Origin: Saccharibacillus sacchari DSM 19268
Lineage (GTDB): Bacteria; Bacillota; Bacilli; Paenibacillales; Paenibacillaceae
Direction of reading: 5' to 3'
Assembly (NCBI RefSeq): GCF_000585395.1
Contig: NZ_KK073875.1
Span: 1,082,407 to 1,146,406 of the forward strand
Length of the DNA stretch: 64,000 bases
Shown: positions 36,678-45,390 of the stretch, piece after piece
Layout of the letters: each line of letters opens with the position of its first letter
Numbering within the stretch: position 1 is the stretch's first letter
Translations under genes and position numbers: made by a program
Notes under the pieces: generated by a model
Databases searched by the model: none
The model's input: the letters and a program-made list of their open reading frames with translations, nothing else
What the model was told of the DNA's origin: nothing

Positions 36678-36695
36678 TGATTTCATGTTCAAATG

Positions 36696-36738
36696 AAAAG
36701 ACCTACGCTCTCCATAGGAGATCGCATAGGTCTTTTTT
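36696..36738 (+). terminator. Terminator after mqnBD
   Basis: AAAAGACCTA pairs with TAGGTCTTTT, with a further GC/GC step and TTTTTT at the 3' side. Confidence 0.85.
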
Positions 36739-36922
36739 CAACAAAAGGAATTTTAAGGGTTGAATAAAGCAAGCAGCGTTTATTTATAAGTAGATCCATT
36801 TTTATCGAATCCCGCGGGGTGCGAAAGGAGGTAACGCCTCAAGCACGATCGTTTCGAAGTCAATCGACACTTGATCCAAGACGGATGTCGTTCAACTTTA
36901 CCAAGAAACGGAGGCGTTTATC

Positions 36923-37636
36923 ATTCTTATCCCTATCGTTCGAAATCAACGAAAAACAATACAATTAATTAGCTTTTGCGCACTTTTTTCATTAGTTTCT
37001 GTTGGCTTCCCCTTATCTTCCGTTCAAGCAACTGACTCAGCTTCCGCTGAACAACAAGCGAGCGGTTCGAAAACTTACGTTGCGTACATGCAAGGTTATC
37101 CAGACGGCATGTTTCGACCGGAAAAAGGACTCATGCGATCCGAAATCGCTTCCATCTTGCACCGCACTCTTATCAGCCCGATCGCAGCCAAGGAAATACG
37201 TTTCAACGACGTGCCTGCTACGAATTGGGCTTTCAAAGATATTGCTTTAGTCGTTTCAAACGGCTGGATGGAAGGAACGAGTCGTTCGAATTTTTCTCCC
37301 AACCAAGAGGTTACGCGGGCAGAAATGGCTCAGATTTTGATGAATGTGTACGATTGGACATCTGCTTCACCGAAAACTTTCGCTGACGTAAGTGGTCACT
37401 GGGCCGAAAAAGCTATCGGTGCAGCGGCCGCACAAGGCGTGCTTCCCGGCTATGAGGACGGTTCGTTTCGTCCGGATCAGCCGATCACCCGCGTTGAAAC
37501 CGCTAAACTTTTCAACCGTTTGACGCAGCGTCCAGCCGGTCCGCAGTTGCCGATGACCTGGAGCGACGTCCCGGTTTCTACGCCGGATTACGGAGAGATC
37601 ATGGCCGCTTCAATCGATCATCTCTTACCCGAATGA
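36923..37636 (+). CDS. Secreted SLH-domain protein with apparent ATT start
   Basis: The frame is open from before 36911 to 37636. Its N-terminal part reads as a signal peptide (RNQRKTIQLISFC then ALFSLVSVGFPLSSVQA), so the gene must start well upstream of the first ATG at 37088. GGAGG at 36910-36914 is followed by CGTTT, ATC and ATT; ATT at 36923 (8 nt spacing) gives about 237 residues. Three SLH motifs follow: GYPDGMFRPEKGLMRSE, FNDVPATNWAFKDIAL...TRAEMAQIL, and FADVSGHWAEKAIGAA with GYEDGSFRPDQPITRVE. SLH domains bind pyruvylated secondary cell-wall polymer. No other domain is attached, so it may be a small surface protein or a remnant. Confidence 0.65.
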   Translation: MLIPIVRNQRKTIQLISFCALFSLVSVGFPLSSVQATDSASAEQQASGSKTYVAYMQGYPDGMFRPEKGLMRSEIASILHRTLISPIAAKEIRFNDVPATNWAFKDIALVVSNGWMEGTSRSNFSPNQEVTRAEMAQILMNVYDWTSASPKTFADVSGHWAEKAIGAAAAQGVLPGYEDGSFRPDQPITRVETAKLFNRLTQRPAGPQLPMTWSDVPVSTPDYGEIMAASIDHLLPE

Positions 37637-37697
37637 ATCAGTGACCCTGCCTAACTTTCGGCATAAAAATCATATCGTTATTTGAAATAGCACCACT

Positions 37698-37727
37698 CAA
37701 GCCGATCCCGTAAGAGATCGGCTTTTT
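37698..37727. terminator. Terminator between SLH and nitrilase genes
   Basis: AGCCGATC pairs with GATCGGCT, followed by TTTTT, between convergent genes. Confidence 0.85.
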
Positions 37728-37755
37728 GATATAGCTTTTAAAAGAATATTTCCGT

Positions 37756-38544
37756 CTACTCGTACAACTCCGGCCTGCGATCTTCAAACACCGGAATTCT
37801 TCCCCGCGCCTTGATCACTTCCGCCATATCGATATCCGCGGTTAGAAATTCGTCGCTCTCGCCGGCTTCCGCAACGATCTCGCCCCAAGGCCCGATCACC
37901 ATGGAATGTCCCGCGAAAACATTCGAAGGATCGCTGCCGCTCCGGTTGCAGGCGATTACCCAGCATTGGTTCTCGATCGCCCTGGCGATCAGCAAGGCGC
38001 GCCAATGTTCCAGACGCGCCAGCGGCCACTGGGCGACTACGAACAACGCTTCCGCTCCCGACGACATATGCGTCCGAATCCATTCGGGAAAACGGATATC
38101 GTAACAAACCGCGCCCGCGCTGCGGATGCTGCCCAACTCGAACAATCCTTTTTCGCTGCCGGACCGCAAATAGAGATGTTCGTCCATCAGCTTGAACAAA
38201 TGGGCTTTGTCGTACTCGCCGATCGGCTGTCCTTCGCGGTCGTAAACGAGCAAAGTGTTATACACGCCGTCTCTTGTGCGCTTGGCGGTAGAACCTCCCA
38301 CCAGATATACGCCGTAGCGCCGGGCCGCCTTTGACAGAAAATCTTTGGTACGCCCGGCTCCTTCCTCCGCAATCTCGTCCAGCCGCGTAAGATCGTAACC
38401 GATCGTCCATAATTCGGGGAGTACGATCACATCCGGCGCATCCTTCATCGCGCGTTCCAGCAATTCTTCCATTTTCGCATAATTAGCTTCCGGATTTCCG
38501 AATAGGACATCATGTTGAATACAGGTGACTTTCCGTTTATTCAC
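37756..38544 (-). CDS. mtnU: Carbon-nitrogen hydrolase (MtnU-like omega-amidase)
   Basis: 262 residues from the GTG at 38544 (ACGGAGG upstream). The nitrilase triad is in place: Glu in VIVLPELWTIGYD, Lys in EYDKAHLFKLMDEH and Cys in AVCYDIRFPEW. Cytoplasmic. Divergent pairing with an MtnE-like aminotransferase matches the B. subtilis methionine-salvage arrangement (MtnU/MtnE). There the amidase is thought to remove the oxoacid amide (for example alpha-ketoglutaramate) formed when glutamine is the amino donor. The enzyme family is sure; the pathway assignment is an inference from the neighbour. Confidence 0.8.
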   Translation of the reverse strand: MNKRKVTCIQHDVLFGNPEANYAKMEELLERAMKDAPDVIVLPELWTIGYDLTRLDEIAEEGAGRTKDFLSKAARRYGVYLVGGSTAKRTRDGVYNTLLVYDREGQPIGEYDKAHLFKLMDEHLYLRSGSEKGLFELGSIRSAGAVCYDIRFPEWIRTHMSSGAEALFVVAQWPLARLEHWRALLIARAIENQCWVIACNRSGSDPSNVFAGHSMVIGPWGEIVAEAGESDEFLTADIDMAEVIKARGRIPVFEDRRPELYE

Positions 38545-38639
38545 GACGTTTCCTCCGTTTCGCATCAGGCTTTACTTTTACGGCTGGAGCCTTTATGATC
38601 TGGGGCTGTACACACTCTATTCGCAAAGAAGGTGTTTCC

Positions 38640-39818
38640 GTGAAAACCTTTACGTCTTCGGCTGCTTTGGATCGTCTGCCCCGGCAGTTTTTCGCATCGC
38701 TTGTGGCCGACGTCTCGCGCGTTGCTTCGCAAGGACACGATATCATCAACTTGGGACAAGGCAATCCGGATCGTCCCACGCCGGAGCATATCGTCGCAGC
38801 GTTGGAACAAGCAGGCCGTGATCCGCTGAATCATCGGTATCCGCCGTTTCGCGGGTTTGACTATTTGAAAGAAGCCGCCGCCGAGTTCTATCGACGGGAA
38901 TACGAAGTCGAGCTGCACCCGGAAAAAGAAATCGCGATCTTGTTCGGCGGCAAATCGGGATTGATCGAAGCCGCGCAATGTTTGCTGAATCCCGGCGATG
39001 TCGCGCTGGTTCCGGACCCCGGCTACCCGGATTATTGGTCGGGCATCGAGCTGGCCGGCGGACGGATGCAGCCGATGCCGTTGTTAGCAGAGAATGGTTT
39101 CCTTCCCGATTACGATGCGATTCCGCCGGAAGCTCTTCAGCTTGCGAAGCTGATGTTTCTCAATTACCCGAATAACCCGACCGGGGCGACAGCTTCCTTC
39201 GAATTCATGGCCGAAACGGCCTCTTTTGCGCAGCGTCATGATCTCTGCGTCGTCCATGACTTCGCTTACGGCGCAATCGGATTCGACGGCACTAAGCCGC
39301 CGAGCTTCCTGCAAGCGCCCGGAGCCAAAGAAACCGGAATTGAAATCTACACTCTGTCCAAAACGTACAACATGGCCGGATGGCGGGTCGCTTTCGCGGC
39401 AGGCAATCCGAGCGTAATCGCAATGCTCAATCTGCTGCAAGACCATCTGCATGTCAGCTTATTCGGAGCCGTTCAAGCAGCAGCCGCCGAAGCTTTATTA
39501 GGGCCGCAACATTGCGTAAACGAACTGGTTGCTCGGTACGAATCGCGCAGGAATACCTTGATCGAAGGCCTGCGCGGCATCGGTTGGGACGTTCCGATGC
39601 CGACCGGCTCGTTTTTTGCATGGTTACCGGTTCCCGCGGGACATAACTCGACTTCGTTTGCTTCGCTGCTGCTCGAACGCGCCCATGTCGCGGTTGCGCC
39701 GGGCGTCGGCTTCGGTGCGCACGGAGAAGGTTACGTTCGCGTCGGACTGCTCACCGAAGAGGATCGGCTGCTCGAAGCCGTGCATCGGATCGGCCGATTG
39801 GACTTGTTCCAACGTTGA
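38640..39818 (+). CDS. mtnE: PLP aminotransferase, probably MtnE of methionine salvage
   Basis: 392 residues from the GTG at 38640 (AAGAAGGTG upstream); the ATG at 38595 lies in the shared promoter region. Fold-type I aminotransferase: DIINLGQGNPDRPTPEHIV at the N-terminus, NYPNNPTGA, HDFAYGAIGFDG and the PLP Lys in TLSKTYNMAGWR. The C-terminal Arg is in GEGYVRVGLL. The MtnE function is transamination of 2-oxo-4-methylthiobutyrate to methionine, supported by similarity of motifs and the neighbouring nitrilase. No other mtn gene is in the window. Confidence 0.78.
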   Translation: MKTFTSSAALDRLPRQFFASLVADVSRVASQGHDIINLGQGNPDRPTPEHIVAALEQAGRDPLNHRYPPFRGFDYLKEAAAEFYRREYEVELHPEKEIAILFGGKSGLIEAAQCLLNPGDVALVPDPGYPDYWSGIELAGGRMQPMPLLAENGFLPDYDAIPPEALQLAKLMFLNYPNNPTGATASFEFMAETASFAQRHDLCVVHDFAYGAIGFDGTKPPSFLQAPGAKETGIEIYTLSKTYNMAGWRVAFAAGNPSVIAMLNLLQDHLHVSLFGAVQAAAAEALLGPQHCVNELVARYESRRNTLIEGLRGIGWDVPMPTGSFFAWLPVPAGHNSTSFASLLLERAHVAVAPGVGFGAHGEGYVRVGLLTEEDRLLEAVHRIGRLDLFQR

Positions 39819-39895
39819 CCGGGCCGTTGACAGCTACAGGTCAAGCATGGCATAATTCAGGCATATGCTTTACTTATACGTGATGAATAGAACAT

Positions 39896-40029
39896 CTTAT
39901 CAAGAGCAGGCGGAGGGAAAAGCCCGATGAAGCCCGGCAACCGACCCTTTACGGGGCACGGTGCTAATTCTTGCTCGTTCATTCGAATCCTGCTTATTTT
40001 TTGCGCGGACGAATGAACGGAGAGATAAG
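39896..40029 (+). ncRNA. SAM-I (S-box) riboswitch aptamer
   Basis: The S-box consensus is easy to read in order: CTTATCAAGAG, then GGCGGAGGGA, GCCCGATGAAGCCCGGCAACC, GGTGCTAATTC and closing GAGAGATAAG. P1 pairs CTTATC (39896-39901) with GATAAG (40024-40029). The kink-turn and P3 segments are intact. SAM-I riboswitches turn off methionine, cysteine and SAM genes when SAM binds. No gene follows on this strand. Confidence 0.93.
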
Positions 40030-40049
40030 AAGAGACCTTCGCCCATTCG

Positions 40050-40081
40050 AGCCTCTTCTTGATGATAAGAAGAGGCTTTTT
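40050..40081 (+). terminator. Expression platform terminator of the SAM-I riboswitch
   Basis: AGCCTCTTCTT (40050-40060) pairs with AAGAAGAGGCT (40067-40077), followed by TTTTT. The alternative antiterminator is also present: AAGAAGAG at 40027-40034, overlapping P1, can pair with CTCTTCTT at 40053-40060. This is the classical S-box OFF switch. Confidence 0.9.
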
Positions 40082-40085
40082 GATG

Positions 40086-40347
40086 TCTTTTTTTCAAAGG
40101 GACAAGCCTCTACAATCCGCGTAAGCCCGGCATTGCCGGTTCTTATATCGGGAAAAGCACGCGGTCCCTGCCGCAGGCTTTTCTCCGCGGACGCGTTCGG
40201 CTTATGCCGAATGCGTCCAGCTTGCCGAAATGTCACTCCGTCCCTTCACCGACGCGCATCCGGATCGGTCGCTCCGATCCCGGCTGCAAAAAACGACTGA
40301 TTCCATCCTCAAATGCAATCATCCGGACCGTCGGTGCTTTCGGAATA
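40086..40347. other. Gene-less stretch behind the riboswitch
   Basis: About 260 bp between the riboswitch terminator and the next terminator. I found no credible ORF on either strand: no RBS-linked start and no recognisable protein motif. Confidence 0.55.
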
Positions 40348-40400
40348 GAGGCCTGCCCCGAATACGAGCTTTCCCGGCTCGTTTCAAGGCAGGCCTTTTT
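40348..40400. terminator. Second terminator downstream of the SAM-I riboswitch
   Basis: AGGCCTGCC with inner CGAGC pairs with GGCTCG and GGCAGGCCTTTTT. It would also protect the 3' side of gntK. Confidence 0.8.
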
Positions 40401-40471
40401 CCGCTGCTTATGCGTTTTGCCGCTGCTTATGCTTCGCTTTTCCTTTTGCCCGCATGGCCTTGCAAGCCCGG

Positions 40472-42019
40472 TTAGACTTCCCCCGCCATCTCCCGTTGGA
40501 ACTTGGCAATGGCTTCGTATTCGTTCTCCAGGCTGCGTGAAACGGAAATGAAGATCGGCAGCAGATGCTTGTATACCCTCGCATGCTCGTCAACCGGCTC
40601 ATGCCGATGCGTACCGCCGATCATCGACTCGACCACGTCGAGCGACGGCACGCGGCCAAGCGCATACAGACCCAGCACCGCCGCGCCCAAGCAGGAGCTT
40701 TCGAAGCTTTCCGGCACCATGACTTCCTGATCGAAAATGTCCGCCATCATCTGACGCCACAGCGGCGATCGGGCAAACCCTCCGGTCGCATGAATCTTTT
40801 GCGGGCGCCCGATCTGTTCTTCCATCGCCAACATGACCGTATACAGGTTGAAAATGACGCCTTCGAGAACCGAACGGATCATATGCTCTTTCTTATGATT
40901 CATCGTCAGCCCGAAAAACGAGCCTCTCGCATCCGGATTCCACAACGGCGCTCGCTCGCCTGTCAGATACGGATGGAACAACAATCCTTCCGATCCCGGA
41001 CGAACCTGCTCGGCAATCCGCGTGAGTACATCATAAGGATCAATTCCGAGCCGCTTGGCCGTTTCCACTTCCGAAGCCGCGAACTCGTCCCGCACCCAAC
41101 GGAACAGCATCCCGCCGTTGTTGACCGGACCGCCGATGACCCAGAGTTCCGGAGCCAAAGCATAACAGAAAAAGCGCCCTTTGGGATCGGTTACCGGACG
41201 GTCGACCACGGTTCGGATCGCGCCGCTTGTGCCGATCGTGGCCGCGACGACGCCGGGGCGAATCGCGCCTACGCCGAGGTTCGACAGCACGCCGTCGCTC
41301 GCGCCCACGACGAACGGCGTCTCCACGCCCAAACCCAGCTCGCTCGCGACCGCCGGCTGCAAGCCGCTGACCACGTGCGTCGTCGGTACGGGTTGCGACA
41401 ACCGCTCCGGCGTCACGCCTGCAAGCGCAAGTGCTTCCTCGTCCCAGTCCAGCATTTCCAGATTGAATAGTCCCGTCGCCGACGCGATGGAATGATCGAC
41501 CACATATTCGCCGAACAATCGGAAAAAGACATACTCTTTGATCGAAATAAACTTATCGCACCGCTCAAACAGTTCCGTACGATCATGCCGCAGCCAAAGC
41601 AATTTCGCCAGCGGAGACATCGGATGAATCGGCGTGCCTGTCCGCAAATAAATCTCGTGTCCGTTCAGCTCCGACTTCAGCTTTTTCGTCCAGGCCGCGC
41701 TTCGGTTGTCCGCCCAGGTGATGCACGCCGTCAGCGGATTACCCGTCTCGTCGACGCCGATCAGGCTGTGCATCGCGGAACTGAAAGCAACGAGCAGGAT
41801 CTGATCGGGTTTGGCTTGCGCAACGCGTACGGCTCCCGCAACCGCTTGCACGACTGCCCGATAAATTTCGTCCGGATCTTGTTCAGCGATCGAGGGGGAC
41901 GGCGTATGCAGCGGATATCCGACCGTTTCCTGCGCAATGACCTCCCCGTTTTCCTTGAAAAGTACAGCCTTCGTGCTTGTCGTTCCGATATCCACGCCGA
42001 TCATCCATTGTTCGCTCAT
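40472..42019 (-). CDS. gntK: Gluconokinase (FGGY family)
   Basis: 515 residues. The ATPase fold starts with MIGVDIGTTSTKAVLFKENG (phosphate-1). The FGGY region includes AFSSAMHSLIGVDETGNPLT, TWADNRSAAW, GTSGAIRTVVDRP and the C-terminal HATGGFARSPLWRQMMADI. The motif set matches B. subtilis GntK. It phosphorylates gluconate to 6-phosphogluconate, the substrate of the dehydrogenase at the head of the operon. It is the last gene of gnd-gntR-gntK. Confidence 0.93.
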   Translation of the reverse strand: MSEQWMIGVDIGTTSTKAVLFKENGEVIAQETVGYPLHTPSPSIAEQDPDEIYRAVVQAVAGAVRVAQAKPDQILLVAFSSAMHSLIGVDETGNPLTACITWADNRSAAWTKKLKSELNGHEIYLRTGTPIHPMSPLAKLLWLRHDRTELFERCDKFISIKEYVFFRLFGEYVVDHSIASATGLFNLEMLDWDEEALALAGVTPERLSQPVPTTHVVSGLQPAVASELGLGVETPFVVGASDGVLSNLGVGAIRPGVVAATIGTSGAIRTVVDRPVTDPKGRFFCYALAPELWVIGGPVNNGGMLFRWVRDEFAASEVETAKRLGIDPYDVLTRIAEQVRPGSEGLLFHPYLTGERAPLWNPDARGSFFGLTMNHKKEHMIRSVLEGVIFNLYTVMLAMEEQIGRPQKIHATGGFARSPLWRQMMADIFDQEVMVPESFESSCLGAAVLGLYALGRVPSLDVVESMIGGTHRHEPVDEHARVYKHLLPIFISVSRSLENEYEAIAKFQREMAGEV

Positions 42020-42062
42020 GCTTCAGTCTTCATCCTTTCGTATGCGGCAACCCGCCTTTTTC

Positions 42063-42737
42063 TCAAGACAAACTGCGTCCCAATGTTTCATCCGAATCGT
42101 CGAAATAAGCGCGAACGATCTGCCCGATTTGCTCTTCGTCGCCCGAACGCAGTCCTTCGATCACGGTCCGGTGCTTGTCCGCGATCCACTCCATTCGTTC
42201 GTTGCCCTGCTTAAAACCATTATCCGTCGTCAGCAAAATAACCGTCATGACGATCGGGCGGATATTGTTCCATAAATGCAAAATGCGGGTATGTCCTGCC
42301 CCCTGCACGATACGCTCATGAAAAGAAAAGTCTTGATAAGCAAATTCTACGCAGTCGCCGTGCTTGATCGCCAGTTTCATCCGATCGATCCCCTGCTCCA
42401 GACGCATGATCAACGCTTCATTGTCTTGCTTGGCCAACCGCTGCTGCGCAAAGCTTTCGATCAGATAACGCACGTCGTAAAGTTCTTTGATCGCCGCGAG
42501 ATCGAGGCCGATCACGACCGCGCCCATGCGTTCCAAACGGATCAAGCCTTCGCCCGCCAACATTTTAAGCGCTTCCCGAACAGGTGAACGACTGGCGCCG
42601 AACAGCTCGGCTACTTTGTTTTCCGAAATCACTTCTCCGGGCCGGATCTCTTCGTTGATAATTTGCAGTCGCAGCCGACTCGCGATCGATTCGCCGAGCG
42701 AAACTCCTTGAAGCCAAGCCGAAGGATATTGCATCAT
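42063..42737 (-). CDS. gntR: GntR-type repressor of the gluconate operon
   Basis: 224 residues from the ATG at 42737 (AAGGAG 7 nt upstream). The N-terminal winged helix (IASRLRLQIINEEIRPGEVI, then VAELFGASRSPVREALKMLAGEGL) is followed by a FadR-type helical FCD effector domain (LYDVRYLIESFAQQRLA). In Bacillus, gluconate releases GntR from the operator. The gene is inside the operon it should control, and a matching palindrome lies before gnd at 43769. Confidence 0.92.
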   Translation of the reverse strand: MMQYPSAWLQGVSLGESIASRLRLQIINEEIRPGEVISENKVAELFGASRSPVREALKMLAGEGLIRLERMGAVVIGLDLAAIKELYDVRYLIESFAQQRLAKQDNEALIMRLEQGIDRMKLAIKHGDCVEFAYQDFSFHERIVQGAGHTRILHLWNNIRPIVMTVILLTTDNGFKQGNERMEWIADKHRTVIEGLRSGDEEQIGQIVRAYFDDSDETLGRSLS

Positions 42738-42837
42738 TAAACGACTCCTTGTGAACGAAATCAATCCGGCGCGCGATGTGCAGTCGTCGACGCCGGATTT
42801 CGTTTTTCGGTTGTTCCCGCTTGTTGCCCGTTGCGGA

Positions 42838-43737
42838 TCAGTCTTCCTTGACTACCGCGTGGCCGCCGAACTCGTTGCGCAGCGCCGCCACGACTTTGCC
42901 GTGGAACGTGTCGTTCTCCAACGAGCGGTAACGCATCAACAGCGACAGCGCGATAACCGGAGTGCTGACTTCGAGGTCGAGCGCTTCTTGCACGGTCCAT
43001 TTGCCTTCGCCGGAGCTTTGCATCACGCCGCGGATTTCGTCCAGGTTGGGGTCTTTGGAAAAAGCGTTTTGCGTCAGTTCCATCAGCCAGCTGCGGATCA
43101 CCGAACCGTTCGACCAAACGCGGGCCACGGCTTCGTGGTCATAGTCGAACGCGCTTTTTTCCAACACTTCAAAGCCTTCGCCGATCGCTTGCATCATGCC
43201 GTATTCGATGCCGTTATGCACCATTTTCAAGTAATGCCCGCTTCCGCTCGGTCCGGTGTACAGGTAGCCGTTCTCGACCGCCAGGTCTTTGAACAGGGGT
43301 TCGATCACGGCAAACGCGTCTTTGTCGCCGCCGATCATGAAACAACCGCCGTTTTGCGCGCCCGACATTCCGCCGCTCGTGCCGGCGTCGAAGAAGAAGA
43401 TGCCTTTGCGCCCCAGCGTCTCGGAACGGCGGATCGAATCTTTGTACTGCGAGTTGCCGCCGTCGATGATGATATCTCCTTCTTCAAGCAGCTCGGACAG
43501 TCCGTCCAGTACGCCGTCAACGATAGGTCCGGCAGGAACCATGACCCAAACCACGCGCGGTTTCGGCAATTGCGCAACGAGTTCCGCTACGGATTCTGCC
43601 GCTACCGCGCCTTTCTGCGCCAGTTCGCGTCCAGGCTCAGGATTGACGTCGTTCACGACCACGCCGTGTCCGTTCTCCAAAAGGTTCAACACGAGGTTGT
43701 AGCCCATTTTGCCGAGTCCGATCATACCGATATTCAT
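42838..43737 (-). CDS. gnd: 6-phosphogluconate dehydrogenase, decarboxylating (short, NAD-type)
   Basis: 299 residues, the short form lacking the extended C-terminal domain of the 470-residue enzyme. GLGKMGYNLVLNLLENGH is the dinucleotide site, with Asn-Asp after beta-2 (VVVNDVN), which favours NAD. The catalytic region is GTSGGMSGAQNG (substrate), SGHYLKMVHNGIEYGMM (Lys and Asn) and EGFEVLEKS. It oxidises 6-phosphogluconate to ribulose 5-phosphate and CO2. It is the first gene of the gnt operon, directly behind the GntR operator. No gluconate permease is present in the window. Confidence 0.92.
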   Translation of the reverse strand: MNIGMIGLGKMGYNLVLNLLENGHGVVVNDVNPEPGRELAQKGAVAAESVAELVAQLPKPRVVWVMVPAGPIVDGVLDGLSELLEEGDIIIDGGNSQYKDSIRRSETLGRKGIFFFDAGTSGGMSGAQNGGCFMIGGDKDAFAVIEPLFKDLAVENGYLYTGPSGSGHYLKMVHNGIEYGMMQAIGEGFEVLEKSAFDYDHEAVARVWSNGSVIRSWLMELTQNAFSKDPNLDEIRGVMQSSGEGKWTVQEALDLEVSTPVIALSLLMRYRSLENDTFHGKVVAALRNEFGGHAVVKED

Positions 43738-43768
43738 AAAAGTCCACTCCCTCTTCTATTTGTATGGT

Positions 43769-43786
43769 TTGTATACCTGTATACAA
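43769..43786. promoter_or_regulatory. GntR operator
   Basis: TTGTATAC-CT-GTATACAA, a perfect 8-bp inverted repeat, lies 32 bp before the gnd start. It matches the core of the known B. subtilis gnt operator (ACTTGTATACAAGT type) with two extra central bases. Confidence 0.85.
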
Positions 43787-43854
43787 GTTACTTGTTTATC
43801 TTACTGCTGTATTACCCAACTTGTAAAGAGGGGAGGTCCTATTCGTTGGGTGAA

Positions 43855-43976
43855 GCGGGGGCGCTGCGAGAGAAATTCAGTTCAATTCGCTGTCTCACTT
43901 GGAAAAGTCGATTGAAAGTTTGAGTTGAAGTTTTCCAAGTTCAAAGGCATCTTGAACTGAATTTCTCTCTCCGCTA
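43855..43976 (+). repeat. Repeat family 2, copy 2
   Basis: The outer stem GAGAGAAATTCAGTTCAA pairs with TTGAACTGAATTTCTCTC. The inner stem is TTGGAAAA/TTTTCCAA, followed by the conserved TTCAAAGGC. It sits between the gnt promoter and the next convergent gene end. A truncated family-1 end (TTAGGGCGTGT) follows at 44013. Confidence 0.8.
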
Positions 43977-44031
43977 AGGCTTCAAATTAGAATAGGGTTT
44001 GGGGAATGAAATTAGGGCGTGTTTTTCTTCT

Positions 44032-45390
44032 TTAAGACAATTTCTCGCCTTTGCCGCTCAAGATTTTCATCGTTCCGTTCTCGTAACCGACTTCGTAAAC
44101 GGATCGATAGGTCGAGTAGGTCATGCCGTATTCGCTGCTTTCCCAAGCCGTAAGGAAAACAGTGACTTCCACGTTGTCCTCGTTTTGCGCCGAATCGATC
44201 GAGTCGATCCATACGCTGTACGTATTGTCGTAGCCGGTGACGAAATCCGAATAACCGGTACCTTTTTGCCACCGGCTTCCCAGCAGGTCATACGCGTCGC
44301 TGTAGTACTGCATGGATATATGGTCGTAAAAAGCCTGAACCGTATATTCCGCTTGTTCCTGCGCGGCGGCTTGTTCGACGCGCCGGGTTTCTTCGGCCTC
44401 GGCCAGACGCTTGGCTTCCGCAGCTTGCGCTTCTTGCTCTTTTTTACGGGTTTCCGCTTCCGCTTTTGCCGATTCGATCAGGCCGTTCAGCGCAAGCAGA
44501 CCGGAATCGGCAGGCGCATAATTCAACCCTTGTTCGACGGCTTTGGTCGCGGAGGCGAAACTTTGGTTTTGCAGAAGCGAATTGGCTTGCTTCGAACTTA
44601 CTTCCACGATTTGCTTTACGATGATCGCGCGTACTTCTTCCGCTTCGGTCGTATCGATCTCTTTAATCTTATCGAGCAAAGGAGCAAGCGCCGTCACGTT
44701 GTCCAGGCTTTGTGCCTCTTTTCCGGTACGCATAACGGTCAAAAGATTCTTTTGCCGTAAAAATTCCGCTTTTTCACGATCCAACAATACGCTCGAACGT
44801 TCGCCCAGCTCCGTCTCAACCGTCTCAAGAAGTTGTTGAGCCCCGTTCAAATCGTCGCTTTCGATCTTGGCGCTTACCTGTTGAAGTTCAATTTGAATAC
44901 GCTCAGCCGTCTCGAGATAGCCCAGATCCGTATCGACCGAAGCCTCGTCGTTATTTAAGGCAGAAACCTGATTCAGACTATCGCGAGCAGCCGTATAGTC
45001 TCCATTTATCGCAAATGCTTCGGCATCCGCTCGGAACTTGGCAGATTGCTCGCCGATATTCGCTTTGTATTGATTCCATGCGTAAATACCCCCAACAATC
45101 AACAAAACCAATAAAGCGAGCGAAAACCAAGAACCGTTCCGCGAAAAAAACGACGGTTTCGACTCCGGGTAGCGATAATTTTCGGCATTCGCGGAAGGTT
45201 TGCCTTCGGATAAAAGGACGGAAGGCAGAACCGCAGGAATCTGCTCTATAGGCTTCTCCGCAGGCTCGGGTTTCTTTTTGCCGAGATCGATAACGGGCCG
45301 TTCCGGCGTACTTGAGTTCAAACGGGTTCCGCATGAAAAACAATACGCCGCGCCTTGCGGCTGCTGCGCTCCGCATTTGTTGCAATACAT
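44032..45390 (-). CDS. Zinc-ribbon, single-TM protein with extracytoplasmic helical and NTF2-like regions
   Basis: 452 residues from the ATG at 45390 (GGGAGGGATC upstream). The N-terminus is a zinc ribbon, MYCNKCGAQ...YCFSCGTRL (four Cys). A Pro/Glu-rich linker and one TM helix (about 88-108) follow. The outside part is helical and TPR-like (about 110-320), with a Lys/Glu/Ala coiled coil (about 310-350). The end, from TVQAFYDHISMQYYSDAYDLL, is like the NTF2-like domains of TcaA-type proteins. A role in envelope or stress sensing is plausible, but no function is assigned. It is monocistronic. Confidence 0.7.
   Translation of the reverse strand: MYCNKCGAQQPQGAAYCFSCGTRLNSSTPERPVIDLGKKKPEPAEKPIEQIPAVLPSVLLSEGKPSANAENYRYPESKPSFFSRNGSWFSLALLVLLIVGGIYAWNQYKANIGEQSAKFRADAEAFAINGDYTAARDSLNQVSALNNDEASVDTDLGYLETAERIQIELQQVSAKIESDDLNGAQQLLETVETELGERSSVLLDREKAEFLRQKNLLTVMRTGKEAQSLDNVTALAPLLDKIKEIDTTEAEEVRAIIVKQIVEVSSKQANSLLQNQSFASATKAVEQGLNYAPADSGLLALNGLIESAKAEAETRKKEQEAQAAEAKRLAEAEETRRVEQAAAQEQAEYTVQAFYDHISMQYYSDAYDLLGSRWQKGTGYSDFVTGYDNTYSVWIDSIDSAQNEDNVEVTVFLTAWESSEYGMTYSTYRSVYEVGYENGTMKILSGKGEKLS

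Noticed and set aside
39971-40300. ORFs behind the SAM-I riboswitch (39971-40300, 40204-40551)
   Set aside because: The first starts inside the aptamer and runs through the terminator; neither has an RBS or protein-like composition, and the second runs into gntK antisense.
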